Source: Rhinatrema bivittatum (Eukaryota; Chordata; Amphibia; Gymnophiona; Rhinatrematidae). Taken from it: DNA of 64,000 nt. The notes beneath the pieces were generated by a model. It searched no databases, had not been told where the DNA came from, and was given only the letters and a program-made list of their open reading frames with translations. Positions 9,892 to 21,343 of the stretch are shown here, one piece after another. Position numbers and translations under genes: made by a program. Within the stretch, counting starts at the first letter, position 1. Each line of letters starts with the position of its first letter. Location of the stretch: NCBI RefSeq assembly GCF_901001135.1, contig NC_042624.1:7633532-7697531 (forward strand). The letters run 5' to 3'.

Positions 9892-11265
9892 TGTTGCGAG
9901 TGCAGGGTACAGTCACTAGCTCTAGAGGGATGTGAGCCCTTGGACCATGGTGTGGCTCAGGGAGGAGCCCCAAGACATACACCATGGGAGGCAAGAGTAT
10001 TCAAGCATGAGCTGGAGCTGAAACAAGGCTGGACCAGGATCGAGATGGAATTTAAAGGAACTGAAACAAGGCAGGCTTAGACCTCCACTGGACCCACATG
10101 CACAAGTAAGACAGAAATGCAATGCTGGTCTCAAGAGTAGCCCTCCAGCCACTCGGTAGCCCTTCTGGACCTGCCGCTTGGAATGGACGAGTGCATGAGG
10201 CCAGACGGAGGCAGGAAGAAGATGAGACATGGAACTCACGAACTTGGAAGACTCAGATGAGGACAAAAGGAACTTGGAAAACTCAGAGAAGGACATGAGA
10301 ACTTGGAAGATTCAGATGAGGACTCGTGGAACTTGGAAGACTCAGACGAGGTTTCATGATACTTGGAAGGCTCAAACAAGGTTTCAGAATATTTGGAAGA
10401 TGAGGTTTCAGGTTTCAGGCACTGGTACAGGTTGAGTACTGTGCCGCAGCACGCCCTACACAGCCACCCATGACTGGTCATGGACCACATGGAAAATGAA
10501 GCAAACTCCAGGTGAGAAAGTGAAGACTTGGAACCATAAACATGTCAAAGATTCAGGAGAGGCCTGCACTGAGGTATGCCCTACACAGCTGCCTATGGCT
10601 GGTCACAGACCACACTGAAGCAGAGCAGGTACTGGCTTGAGTCTAGGGCATGGAAGGAAGCAGGAACAAGGAACTACGTAGACTGGGGACAAGATTCAAG
10701 ACTCAGGACTCGGATTCGGGATCAGACCTCGACATTAAAAGCAAGGGCCTTTCGGATACTTGCTCTGCAGATGTGAAGATAGGTCTTATGCCATGAAGCA
10801 CCCTACACAGACCCCCATGGGCTGGTCATAGACCATGACATGGCATGCCAGGAAAGGTGGACAAGCAGGAAACCTGGAAGCAGGACGAAGAGCTGGAGAT
10901 GGGAACATCAGGACCAGAACTGGAACATCAGGAATATGGAACGCCGAAACATAGAGCATCAGCAACAAGAGGAACCAGTAACATCAGGACATTGAACAGG
11001 CGATGAAGGAGCTTCAATGAAGAACAAGACCTGGAACATCAGACAAAGAAGACCAGGAACATCTAATGAAGAGCCATCTAGACACGAGAAGACCACAGAT
11101 GACCTTGACCAGAGGGCAGCCACAGACCACTGTGAAATCCGATGTGAAGGGCCCAAGGAGAACAAGCTGAGTCCTTTTATAGGGCTGGACATGGCACAGG
11201 CTGAAGATTTCATCTGTTGGGGCCACTGGCTTTTCCCGCTGCTGGCCCTTTAAATGAAGAGAGAA
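9892..11265 (-). mobile_element. Minus-strand Ty3/gypsy-type LTR, truncated
   Basis: Starts TGTTGCGAGTGCAGGG at 9892. Layout matches the minus LTR at 19739: CTTGGACCATGG near the start, tandem 'gaacttggaagactcagatgaggac' units (10238-10420), three copies of a CCCTACACAG...TGGTCA..GACCA motif (10460-10840), 'ggaacatcagga' repeats (10905-11060) and, at the other end, CCTTTTATAGGG (11176-11187), which reads as a CTATAAAAGG TATA box on the minus strand. The expected CAACA terminus is missing; the sequence stops at a Penelope-like inverted tail near 11266. ORFs through it are composed of tandem repeats and are not genes. Confidence 0.7.
11176..11187 (-). promoter_or_regulatory. TATA box of minus-strand LTR
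   Basis: Reads CCCTATAAAAGG on the minus strand, at the position expected for the U3/R border. The sister LTR has TGCCTATAAAAAGG on the minus strand at about 20846-20859. Confidence 0.5.
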
Positions 11266-11267
11266 GG

Positions 11268-11393
11268 CTAACCAATTTATTGAAGCATGAACTATCAAGG
11301 ACAGAGTTCACTTCATCAGATGCATGAATTGATGGCTTAATCTGACAAAGTAGACTCTGTTCTTGATAGTTCATGCTTCAATAAATTGGTTAG
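11268..11393. mobile_element. Penelope-like relic: inverted pair of element tails
   Basis: Arms of 40 bp (11268-11307 and 11354-11393) are inverted repeats with one mismatch. Each contains the GCTTCAATAAATTGGTTAG tail. The plus copy runs on into GGTGCCACCTGACTCC and GACAGCAGACTAACAG (to about 11445), a phrase widespread in vertebrate Penelope-like debris. On the minus strand CTGATGA (11319-11313) and a GATAG...TTCATGC segment resemble a decayed hammerhead, but GAAA reads GATA. Inverted tails are a known insertion outcome for this class. Confidence 0.55.
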
Positions 11394-11449
11394 TTTATAC
11401 GGTGCCACCTGACTCCTGTCATTTTTGTGACAGCAGACTAACAGCTATC

Positions 11450-11880
11450 CATCTGTAGATTTTAGCATTCATTGATAAATCTTGGTTCCTTCAAAGGAAC
11501 TCATCTTAAGTCATCACTACAGCACATCCTCGCAACACCTCCCACTCTATCACACAAAAAAGAAGTTTTAACAATTTACCTCCTGAAGATATTTTTTCTA
11601 GACTGTAGTTGTTTTTCTTGAAGTTATTTTCCTGTCTAATTATTTATTCTGCAAGGGTAAGGAGGTTTCTACATGTTGCAACTGTTATATTCTAAGACCC
11701 TGCTTCTCATCTACTGTCCTGCCAGCAGAAAATCACATTCTGTGGTATAAAAAAAGAAATGTGGCTTTGAATTGGAAAACCTGGATAATTGCACTAGTCG
11801 TAATTAAATTAGATCCTCAAAATAGTTTTCTTAATAGTGTTTTTATTTTCATTCTGTTAAAAGCTGGAGTAAAAAAATTG
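11450..11880. other. Intergenic, nothing recognised
   Basis: No convincing ORF or repeat. Confidence 0.3.
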
Positions 11881-11889
11881 GCTAGTTTA

Positions 11890-11990
11890 TTTCAGAGCTT
11901 CTCAAACCTATCTTGGGGAACCACAGATGATCCAGTTTTCAGTATATCCTCAGAGTATTTGCATGAGGTAAATTTGCATATGCTGAGCTT
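11890..11990 (+). mobile_element. Half of a hAT-type palindromic MITE
   Basis: CAGAGCTTCTCAAACC followed by TTTTCAGTATATCC, then GCATGAGGTAAATTTGCAT: the same sequence series as the left half of the hAT MITE at 32054. The right half is missing. Confidence 0.5.
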
Positions 11991-12049
11991 TCAATGCGGT
12001 AATTTGTTTTTTGTAAACACTACAGTAAAGCAATCTTGCTCATCTCAGC

Positions 12050-12480
12050 ACTGGACACCATACTGGGTGGCTTTGATGAGGGGACCAGCTGTGTGACATC
12101 TCAGTGACATTTCATACACTAAACCATCAGATTCTCTTGTCCCACCTCGATGACACTGATATATTTGGTACTGCTCTTCCAGGGTTCAGTTCATGTCTGA
12201 GCATGCACAATAGATTGATTGGTTCAGCAAAGGGTTTGGCACTCTCAACCACTTTTTTAGTCCGGCCTTATTGTGAACAATGTTGTATGCGGATATCATA
12301 CAGTGTTTTGTGGCAATTCTCTCATCTCATCCAGAGCTTTCCTGTTGGTATCATTGATCGGGTCCCTATTCAACAGCATATCACACCATATTTAAACAAA
12401 CATCATTGGTTACCTATAGTATAGCACATGAAATTCAAGATACTCATGTTAGTTTTCAAAGAAGTCAGAGGCATTGATCC
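12050..12480 (+). pseudogene. L2-type LINE fragment, highly degenerate
   Basis: Translates in pieces to HTLNHQILLSHLDD and GTALPGFSSCL (decayed RT motif A region). About 200 bp later comes QQHITPYLNKHHWLPI, the conserved C-terminal phrase. A large part of the RT between them is gone. Much older than the copies at 5690 and 15665. Confidence 0.65.
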
Positions 12481-12481
12481 A

Positions 12482-13365
12482 CACAGTCAGGCTGATACAA
12501 TAAGGTCATGTGGAAAATGGGTGCTCAGTGTTGAGCGCCTGCTTTCCTAATGCATGCCCAGCCACTATTTCTGGGTGTGCAGTACAGGATTTAAATGAGG
12601 GGTTGTGCTAGAGAGGAGTCACTAGGGACAGTAGCATGCCCCTAGCACCTCCTTAGTAATGGAAGCCCAGGTTTGGAAAATGGACACTCAATTTTACATG
12701 AATCAGTTTTCCTAACCTGTGCACAGCCATAGGTTAGGTAAATGGACTCTCATAAAATTGAGCGTCCATTTTCCTAACCTAACTGCGACACACTTTTTGT
12801 TTACATTTTTTTTTAACCTTTTGGTTCCTTCGACTTAATATCGCCATGATATTAAGTTGGAGGATATACAGAAAATCTGTATTTTCTGCTTTTCTGTACA
12901 CTTATTTGGGCTGCTCAGAAATTAGTACCTGCTCTTGGGCAGGCATTAATTTCTGAGTGTAAAATGTGTGGATTGGGTGCAAATTTTTTTTCTATACGTT
13001 GGGCGAATAGCTAATAGCCTCATCAACATGCATTTGTATGTGATGAGCGCTATTCGTTTCCGGCGGTTTGGACGTGCATTTTGGATGCGAGATGCCTATG
13101 CAAATTTAAAATATTTAGTCTAAAGGGAGGAGTTTATGAAAATGAGGTTGTTTAACATTGCGTCCAATTGTGTAACGCACGCTATCACATGATTTAATGC
13201 CGGAAATAATTACACCTTTTCTCCTGGCGCTATGCTGTCCTTTATGCCTGAAACAGGATTTGCAATAAAAATTGCAAACCTCATTTCAGGCGGGAGAGGG
13301 GAAGAGAGGGCCTCTAGGGAGGCAAACATATTTGTCAACATTTTATACCATTGTATGACAGGCAA
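12482..13365. other. Non-coding repeat-like sequence
   Basis: Contains short inverted phrases (GGTTAGGTAAATGGAC versus GTCCATTTTCCTAACC around 12730-12780, CTTAATATCGCCATGATATTAAG at about 12834-12856) and a CACTAGGGACAGTAGC phrase resembling one near 47210. It looks like one or two old MITEs, but I could not define ends. No gene. Confidence 0.4.
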
Positions 13366-13367
13366 CC

Positions 13368-13865
13368 AGTAACTCGGGGTGAGGCTTTGCTGATGGCCTA
13401 GGTTTTGGGGAGCAGTTTTTCATGTACAGTCAGAGGTACAAACAGCCACAGTAGACATCAGTGAAGATTTGATGTGATTTGGAATGATGAAACATACACA
13501 AAGATGAGATTTGTACAATGTACTCTCGACCGACTTTGATGCACTCTCTACCTAGCTGCTATCATCACTCCAAATCACATCAAATCTTCCCTGATTACTA
13601 TTGTGTTGTGTTCATACCTCTGACTGTGCATGTAAAACTGCCCCCAAAACCTAGGCAGCCACGAAAACCTCACCCGGAGTTACTAATTGCTGCTCTTATG
13701 GTGGTATAAATAGTTTTCTTATATGAGAGCCTTATAAAGAATCTCTCTCTCCATCTATCTTTTTCTCTCTCACCAGCAGCAGCCTAAATCACACCCCCTT
13801 TTTTTTTTTTATCGCAGGCACTGTTCTAGCGAAATTTATAGCAAAATGATGAATCTAGGTCTTAG
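13368..13865. mobile_element. Foldback MITE
   Basis: Inverted arms of about 120 bp: 13368-13490 (AGTAACTCGGGGTGAGG..., GGTTTTGGGG, AGATTTGATGTGATTTGG) pair with 13560-13684. The part from 13560 onward, with a CT-rich stretch and ending GATGAATCTAG near 13855, is related to a second copy at 27950-28340. Confidence 0.6.
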
Positions 13866-13929
13866 TAATGTTGATAGGTGATATATAAATTTTATATAAA
13901 TAAAATCTTGGCCCAATATATTTGATTTA

Positions 13930-14450
13930 GTTTCCATTGGTTTATCTGCTACTAAGTATTGGTTATTCCCTAATTTACTTACTCTTAATGTAGCCAAAAC
14001 TGAAGTGATCATCCTGAATCATTTTGCTGTTCTTGATGTGCCTTTCACACTTGTTTTTGAGGGTTATGCAATTCCATTTTTTAAATCTGGGGGCCATCCT
14101 GGACTCTCATTTAACAACGCAACCGCACATCAAATCCCTTATATGAACTGCATTTTACAAGTTACATTTACTCCACAGATTGAAGCATTTCTTAACCAAT
14201 GCTGAAATCCAGGGCTTGTTCTCTCTAGCCTGGAATACTGTAAATCTGCTGGTTTGTCTTCAAACACCTTCATGCTCTTCTAATAGTACAGAACTCTACT
14301 ATGTAGCTATTGACAGGCACCTGAATGTGGGAGCATATAACCCAGTACTTTTTCTCTCCACTGGTTCCCAGGTCAATGGAGAATTAAGAACAAAACTGTT
14401 ATGCATATTTTCTGATTATTTAACCAATAATAATTCCACATGGGTTACCG
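13930..14450 (+). pseudogene. L2-type LINE fragment
   Basis: Pieces of the post-palm region are readable across frames: NVAKTEVIILNHF (compare NASKTELLLISPNH in the 15981 copy), then SSLEYCKSAGL for the DYCNALLL motif, then a decayed PLVPRSMEN for the WLPI segment. Several stops and frame changes; no function remains. Confidence 0.6.
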
Positions 14451-14456
14451 CCTAAT

Positions 14457-15010
14457 GGCTAATTTTCAAAGGCCAGCGCACATAAAAACCGGGAGATGTG
14501 CACGCATCGTGTGGATTTTTAAAGGCCCGCGACCACGCGCGTATCTCCTGGTATGCGCCGAAGAACCGGCTAAACTAAAAGGGGTGGGGCATGGGAGGGG
14601 TGCTGGGACAGCACCATTAGATGTGGACCTGCTGAAGTGTGCGCCGGGATAGGACCGGCATATGCAACCTGCTGCTGCACGGCAGAGCGGGAAGTATAGA
14701 AACAGAAAAAAACAACCTAGTTAGAAGGGTTTTAGGGGTCGGGGAGGATAGGGGAAAAGGGAGGCAGATTAGCTAGGGAGGTTAGAAGGTTCCCTCCCAG
14801 TTTGCTCCTTTATTGGAGCAGACTGGGAGCAAACTGGGAAAAGGCCAAGTCCATCGCCTTGTGCATTTGCAAAATTCCCCCTCCCCCTTATGCGCACGAG
14901 TCGGCGCTCGCGCACATATGCGTGCGCAGATATAAAATTGGGCACACATCTGCATGCGGGTAGCAGATTTTATAATGTGCATGTGCATGGATGCCTCATA
15001 AGGTAAACAT
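14457..15010. mobile_element. GC-rich element, family B
   Basis: Begins GGCTAATTTTCAAAGG and ends in GCAGATTTTATAATGTGC-type sequence. The internal inverted pair GTTCCCTCCCAGTTTGCTCC / GGAGCAGACTGGGAGC (about 14790-14830) occupies the same place as the long hairpin of family A. Related copies: 23071, 26258, 35591, 44233, 47455, 55549 and 61197. Non-coding. Confidence 0.6.
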
Positions 15011-15179
15011 AACATGCAAATCCTCTGAAAAACTACACAAGATAATATGCTAAATCAGAGGTCATTGGCAAAGCGGTGAGGTATGTATGAATGGTATGGA
15101 TGGTATGATTGAAGGGTAAAGTATGGATGGCCTTTCCTTCCTCCATGAACTGCCCTCCTGAAGCCACCTAAATCTGTCA

Positions 15180-15582
15180 GTACCCCTCCTCTATCTTCCA
15201 GTATTCCTGCCATTTATAGCATCTCTCTCCTTCCCTTCCTCCTCCTCTCCTTACTTGCCCTCTGATCTTAATGCTATTGCAACCTAACTTTTGTATAATA
15301 ATTTGTAAACTATCCAACCTTACCTTGCCAGTTACCGAAGTTACATATCCTCCCGTTTTTACCCCGCTTGCCTTCCAGTTCCCATGCTGTAGTTAACCTT
15401 TTTTCTGTCTCCTCCCTTGTAAATACTATTTATGAGCTGTTAGATGTTTGCTGTTCCCTAGTTCATAGTTTACTGTTCCATGTAAACGCAATGCCTAAAG
15501 TTTTTAGTTATCTGTGAACTGATACGATGTGCAAACGGTTGTCGGTATATAAAAGTTTCTAAATAAATAAATAAATAAATGA
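15180..15582 (+). mobile_element. L2-type LINE 3' UTR with tail
   Basis: CT-rich 3' UTR leading into CTGATACGATGTGC, CGGTATATAAAAG, then AAATAAATAAATAAAT at about 15560-15581: the same 3' end as at 5330 and 24410. No ORF remains. Confidence 0.65.
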
Positions 15583-15664
15583 TGGGGTATTTTATGTTAA
15601 TTTAATGGGATTATAATGTGTATTATGTGGTATTGGGGTCCATGTTTGTAAAAAATTGTATGTT

Positions 15665-17222
15665 GGATATAACTTTGTATTTATTTTATTTAACACTTTT
15701 CTATACCAACCTTCATGAAAAATTTCATATCAGATCAGTTTACATGTAACAAAGGGTATAACTTAAACAAGAACAATTCACTAGAAGCGGAAGTTACATA
15801 TAACAAGGGTAGATAACTTGGAGGCTAGGCTAGTCAGAGGTATAGGACAGTGTAACTGAAGAGAACTAGAAAAGGCAATGGAACAAAAGAAACGGCGGCT
15901 TAATTATAATGTCTAAACATAGCGGGGCGTTAGCCGGTAAAGCAGAGTCCTGTCCGGTTGACAATTAATGGCTTAGAAAGTTAGGGGAAGGCCTGGAGGA
16001 AGAGCCAGGTCTTAAGTTTTTTGCGGAAAGTTCGAAGGCAAGGTTCTAGTCTGAGGTCAGTGGGCATATTGTTCCAGATAGTTGGACCTGCTGTAGAGAA
16101 TGCTCGTTCTTTGGCGTATGATAGTCGCGTGGCTTTTGTTGGGGGAACTTGCAGGGTACCTTTGTATGCTTCTCTTATAGGTCTTGAGGATGAATATAAT
16201 TTGAGAGGAATCTGGAGGTCTAGTTGTTGCTGATTGTATATGGTTTTATGAATTGTGGTGAGGGCCTTGTGCATTATTCTATATTTTATTGGCAGCCAGT
16301 GAAGGTTCCGTAGTATGGGAGTGATGTGCGAACCTCTGTTGGTGTTGGTTAGGATTCTGGCTGCCGAATTCTGGAGCATCTGTAATGGTTTGATGGAGGA
16401 GAAAGGGAGTCCGAGAAGGAGAGCGTTGCAGTAATCTGTTTTGGAAAAGAGTGTGGTTTGGAGCACGGTCCTAAAGTCCTGGAAATGGAGGAGAGGTTTG
16501 AGCCTTTTCATAACTTGGAGTCTATAGAAACAATCCTTGGCGGTGTTGTTGATGGATTTCTTTAGATTCAGGTGGTTATCGAGGATGACTCCTAGGTCCC
16601 TTACTTGTGAGATCTGGGTGTTGGATGATGTCGGATGGGTTAGGGCTGAGTGGTTGGGGGAAATGAGAAGGAGTTCTGTCTTAGATGCATTGAGGACTAT
16701 GTTAAGACCAGAGAGTAGGCTGTTAATAGCTTGAAAGCAGCTTTCCCAGTATGAGAGCGTTTTAGAGAGTGATTCTGTTATGGGGATCAGAATCTGTACG
16801 TCGTCTGCATAGAGGTAGTGGATTAATTTTAGTTTTGTAAGCAGCTGGCAGAGGGGGAGGAGATAGATATTGAAGAGGGTGGGTGACAGGGAGGATCCTT
16901 GCGGTACGCCTAAAGTTGATTTGACGTCTGAAGATTCTTTATTATTAATGTTTACCTTAAAACTCCTGTTGCTGAGGAAGGAGGAGAACCATTTATGTGC
17001 GGATCCTGATAATTCGATTTCTGAAAGCCGATTTAGTAGGATGGTGTGGTTCACGGTGTCAAAGGCTGCGGAGATATCTAGAAGGATCAGGATGAATGAC
17101 AGTCCTTTGTCAAGGCCCATGATGATGTGGTCCGAGAGTGAGATAAGGAAAGATTCTGTACTTAATGATTTACGAAAACCATATTGGGATGGATAGAGGC
17201 AGATTGTATGCAGATTGTGCAC
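15665..17222 (-). mobile_element. 5'-truncated L2-type LINE
   Basis: A minus-strand copy: 3' tip at about 15665-15700 (TATTTATTTTATTT on the plus strand), about 300 bp of 3' UTR, and RT coding to about 17215 where it ends abruptly. 5' truncation is usual for target-primed integration. It shares organisation and protein motifs with the 5690 copy but belongs to a distinct subfamily. Confidence 0.85.
15981..17222 (-). pseudogene. L2-type LINE reverse transcriptase, open 413-residue frame
   Basis: The longest uninterrupted RT frame in the window. In order: SQYGFRKSLSTESFL (about residue 12), motif A ILLDISAAFDTVNH (about 48), GVPQGSSLSPTLFN (about 108), YLYADDVQILIPI (about 138), NASKTELLLISPNH, VRDLGVILDNHLNL, DYCNALLLGLPFSS, HITPILRNLHWLPI, AGPTIWNNMPTDLR and terminal LKTWLFLQAFP with its stop. 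All catalytic Asp residues are present. The endonuclease half is missing because the element is truncated, so it cannot move by itself. The listed ATG is fortuitous. Confidence 0.9.
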
Positions 17223-18179
17223 AATAAATATAGTGTGGCATGTTATTTTGCCTATGACCTCTGATGTAGCATATTGTCTTGTGCATGGATGCCTGCCTAC
17301 GGGTTACAAAATTTACCTTTTATGTAGATTCACCGATACCACCAATATATTTTATGCTTCATGACATAAAATTGAAAGGTTTTAGTTTCTGTAAATCTGG
17401 GTTAGATTAGAATAGATAATTAAGTAATAAAGTGAAAGATGATTATTTGATTTCTAGAGAAATCTAATCTTATTTGGCTTAAGGTTCTTTTCTTAAGAGA
17501 CTTTTTGATTCAATTGATGAAACAAAGAGGAGAAAACTAAATGGTTAAAGAAGCAGGCTGTGACCCTGGGGTTTAAATCGCACTGATACTCCTTGCAGCC
17601 TTGGACAATCTTCACTTTCCATTGCCTCAGGCACAATTAGATATCAAAATATCTACCTGACTTATCTACTTTGAAGAGTCACAAAAGGTAGAACAGAGAA
17701 AATGATTACCATATTTAGAACTGATTAATATATACAATTATCCTGTGGAACTATAGCCAGGAGCAGCATGTGACTCATGAATTGAGAAATATGCGATTCA
17801 GCAGAAGGATTCATCATGTATAAGAATAGCCTATGGAATCCTGGATTAAAGCTGTAGGTTTGCTAAATTCTGTTCAGATTTATTTATTTTTATTTAAAAA
17901 ATGCATATCTTGCACATATCCAACATTCAAGATAGGATACAATAAAAGCAAGCATAAATCCTAAAGAAACAGTAAAGCAAATGTGTCAGAAAAGAAAGCT
18001 AGGAGCAAGGAAGTATATAAAAAGTACCCTGATTAACACAAAGAAGAGGCAAATAAACTCCTGTTAGAATTATGTGACTTAACAGGAGAAATTTAACTGA
18101 ACAAAGCACCAGGACCACAAATGAGCTTCTTAGAACTCTTATTGACTATGTTGATTATATCAAAGGCTTGCTCAGATAG
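17223..18179. other. Intergenic, mostly unassigned
   Basis: No gene. From about 17878 to 18110 GATTTATTTATTTTTATTTAAAAAATGC may be the 3' tip of another minus-strand LINE, but the body is not recognisable. Confidence 0.4.
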
Positions 18180-18310
18180 CCTGTAATATTGTAATATCTT
18201 GCTGTGTTTTATACCTATTTTGTTTTATTGTTTTTAATTTAAGTACATCGCTTTGGAAATTTTAATTGTAAACATTGGAAGGCGATTAATAAGTAAATAA
18301 AAATAACCAT
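18180..18310 (+). mobile_element. LINE 3' tip
   Basis: CATCGCTTTGGAAATTTTAATTGTAAAC, then GGCGATTAATAAGTAAATAAAAATAA. A similar tip ends the LINE copy at 19735. Confidence 0.5.
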
Positions 18311-18534
18311 ATCATCAGCAATTTTTTGAAAGGCAGGGTGCTCGCAAGCATGCACAATCATTCAGGGCTGGAACTTCCAGAAGGCCACACCGTTGTGGGT
18401 CCCAAAAAGTGTACAAGTTTTAGAGAGAAAACATTAAGGAAATAATTTTGTAACAGCTGGCATTAAAACGTAGGCAAAAAATGCATATAAGCAATTGCAT
18501 CATGTACCTGGAATTATTTTTCTCTCATGTGCTT

Positions 18535-18862
18535 CACTCTGCGCTGGTCTACATTAAATTTCATCTGCCATTTGAATGTCCAGTCTGGCAAAGTCCTCCT
18601 GAAATTTTTCACAATCTGCTTGTGATTTAACAACTGGGAATAATTTTGTCTTGTCTGTAAATTTGATCACCTCACTTGTTGCTCCTCTTTCCAGATTACT
18701 TATAAACATATTAAAAAGGACTGATCCCAGTACTGATCCTTGAGGTATTCGACTGTTTACCTTCCTCCACTGAGAAAATTGGCCCTTTGGTCCTACTCTC
18801 CGTTTTCTATTTTTTAACCAGTTCGCAATCCACAATAGGACATTGCACATGACCTTCACAAT
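18535..18862 (-). pseudogene. CR1-type LINE RT fragment
   Basis: A 101-residue minus-strand frame: WIANWLKNRKRRV, GQFSQWRKVNSRIPQGSVLG, SVLFNMFISNLE, then IKFTDKTKLFPVV where the catalytic FADD motif should be. Both active-site Asp are affected (ADD to TDK), so it is dead. The fragment has no 3' end and stops at the junction with the plus-strand L2-type copy. Confidence 0.8.
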
Positions 18863-19737
18863 CCATTAGGAGCTTAGGAGTTTTACTTGATCCCACTTTG
18901 TCCTTTCGTCCTCACATTAGATCCCTTATTAAAAGTGGATTTTTCAAACTTCGTCTTATTGCAGGGTTAAGGCATTTGCTATTTGATCGAGATTTTCTGA
19001 TTGTAACTCGTGCGATCATTTTTCCTCACTTAGATTATTGTAACAGTTTGTTTATCGGTCTTCCTAAAACGACTTTACATTCGCTACAATTACTGCTTAA
19101 CTCGGCTGCACGTCTAGTATCCCATTCGAAGCGTTGTGAGCATATTTCTCCAGTCCTGTATAATCTGAATTGGCTACCAATAACTGAACGCATCACTTAT
19201 AAAACAGTTATGATTGTTTTTAAGTTGTTAACTTCAGATCTCTCTTACTGGCTAAATGCTCTTCTACACATTTATAAACCATTAAGATGTCTACGTTCCT
19301 CTCAATTGAATTTACTAGAAGTTCCTTCTGTTCAACACGCTCACTGATATAGTACTCGTGAGACCTCTTTTTCCATTGCTGCACCAACACAATGGAATCT
19401 TATTCCATTTGAGCTCAGGTCTTTGGATGATGCAAAAAAGTTCAGACAGTTATTGAAAAAGCACCTTATCCATCGTGCATACAACATATTCTAGATTGCT
19501 GCTAGCAGAATAAATACCTCTATAGATGTGAGAAGCCTGTTACATATTGTGGGTGATTGATTATTTACTTTGTCTATATGAGACTGGTTATTTTTGTCTA
19601 TGTGAAATATATGTAATTTGTGTGGTATTGTATTTATTATTTTTATGTTTTAATTTTGTATGTTAATGCTGTAAATCGCCTAGGTTTCTCTGTGGTAGGC
19701 GATCAATAAATTTTAATAAATGAAAAAATGAAAAAAA
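18862..19737 (+). pseudogene. L2-type LINE, RT C-terminal domain and 3' UTR
   Basis: From 18898 an open 149-residue frame carries IRSLIKSGFFKLR, LDYCNSLFIGLP, LQLLLNSAARLV, HISPVLYNLNWLPI and ITYKTVMIVFKLL. After one stop it continues to AAPTQWNLIPFELR and a terminal FRQLLKKHLIH near 19480. The 3' UTR ends GCGATCAATAAATTTTAATAAATG at 19720. Sequence and 3' tip differ from the 5690 and 15665 copies, so it is another L2-like family. Confidence 0.8.
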
Positions 19738-19738
19738 A

Positions 19739-21343
19739 TGTTGCAGGAGCGCTAGGGAGCAATCCTGATTCCGGGAGGTGAAGTGACCCTTAAGCCTTCG
19801 AAATCTGTTGCAATGCGATGGGAGGGAGTGCTAGGGGACACTCCCCATTGCAGAATGAGTGGTCTGTGCCCTTGTGGTGAGACGGACCCTCATCTGGGAG
19901 TAGAGAAGACCAAGCCCCTGCTGACCTGCACAGCCTCGGTGAGGCCAACCATGCAAGGTTGGTCTCTGAGCAGTCTTCAGACCACTCCAAGCCATTTTGG
20001 ACCTGCTGCTGGGTAACGGCAGAGGTGGCAGGCCGAACATGAGGCAAGGGCAGAAGAAGACACTGGACTTGATCATGAAGACTGATGAAGTTAAGGACTC
20101 AGACGAGGATGAAGACAGACTCAGACAATGATCAGACGGACTCAGATGAAATGAGGAAGAGACAAACTAAAATCATGATAAAACTCAGGATGGAATGGAA
20201 TCCGGATATGACTCTAGCACCCTCAGCCGGAAAGGAGGCTGCAGTGGCCAGAACAGCCCTCGAACTATCCACTGGAGCACAGTCTATCGGAGGCTAGGCG
20301 TAGCTGGAGTCCAAGACATCGTAGGGCTATATACAAGATGGCCTCCAAGGCGAAGATCCAAGACATCATGACGGACTCCCTGGACACTCAGCGAAGGGCA
20401 GCCAGGACGAGCAGCAAGACATCTTGATGACTCCGGTCCCTGGAGGTGACAGGATGAGACAAAGAAGATCCTGGGCTCTGACAGATGGATAAGGCCCACC
20501 AGTGGCCTACACACCCCAGCGGGGGTGGTCGTGGACCACTGGGCCACAGCGCGCCCTACTCAACCTAGCTGGGTTGGTCACAAAGCACGCTGGGATGGAT
20601 CACAGCGAAGCCGTGGAAGACATCTGGACAGGATGGACATCAGGACATGAATACTGGACCATGGGACATCAGGACTGGGACAAATGAGACAGCAGGACAG
20701 ATGAGTCATCAGGAGAGACCAAGAAGAGACAATGACGAGGGATCCCATGAAGAACATGAAGAAGCCAAGCTGGACCGAAGAATGCAGAGAAGTCCTAGAG
20801 AAGACCAGCTCCTTGCAAAGGTGAAGTTGGAATGAAGGCAAGACCTTTTTATAGGCAGGAGAGGGAGTTCCAAGAAATGATGTCATCCTGGTGGAGCCAG
20901 AGGGAGCACTCCCTACTGGCCCTTTAAAGCATGCAGAGGCACAGCCCCATGCCTAAGGAAGAGAAAGGGAAGAGGTGCAGGACCCTGGACAGCGGCCATT
21001 CTGCCGCTGAGACGCTGGAGCAGGAGAAGGGACACATGCAGGCCCCAACATGGGAGGCGGCATCCTGCTGCAGGAAGATGGCAGGGGCGGAGCGATGGCG
21101 GTGTCCATGCCGCTGAGGAGCAGGCATCCAGGCCTGCTGGAAGAGGCGTGGGCGGTGGCTCCATGCCACGGGACAGCAGGCCGAAGTCCGCGGTTCCCAG
21201 CTGCGATGAAGAGGGTGTGGGCGGCGGCCTCCTGCTGTGTGAAGCAACTTCGGCAGCCTCAGGGCCGCCAGGCCAAATCCTGGCAGCTCCTGCTGTGAAG
21301 GTAAGAGGTTGCCCGTGGCCTAGCCTCGGGCCGAATCGCAACA
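19739..21343 (-). mobile_element. Minus-strand Ty3/gypsy-type LTR
   Basis: Begins TGTTGCAGGAGCG and ends CCGAATCGCAACA, the same terminal bases as the solo LTR at 3400. A minus-strand TATA (TGCCTATAAAAAGG, about 20846-20859) and tandem 'ggactcagacgaggatg' and 'catcaggac' repeats match the copy at 9892. At about 1.6 kb it is longer than the solo LTR, from tandem expansion. The flanks do not show a matching 5-bp duplication (AAAAA versus CTGCC), so one end may be rearranged. No gag or pol is attached. Confidence 0.75.

Noticed and set aside
19739..21343. Complete retrotransposon with two LTRs
   Set aside because: No internal direct repeat of the ends and no gag or pol; the single unit has TGTTG/CAACA ends and one TATA, so it is one long LTR.
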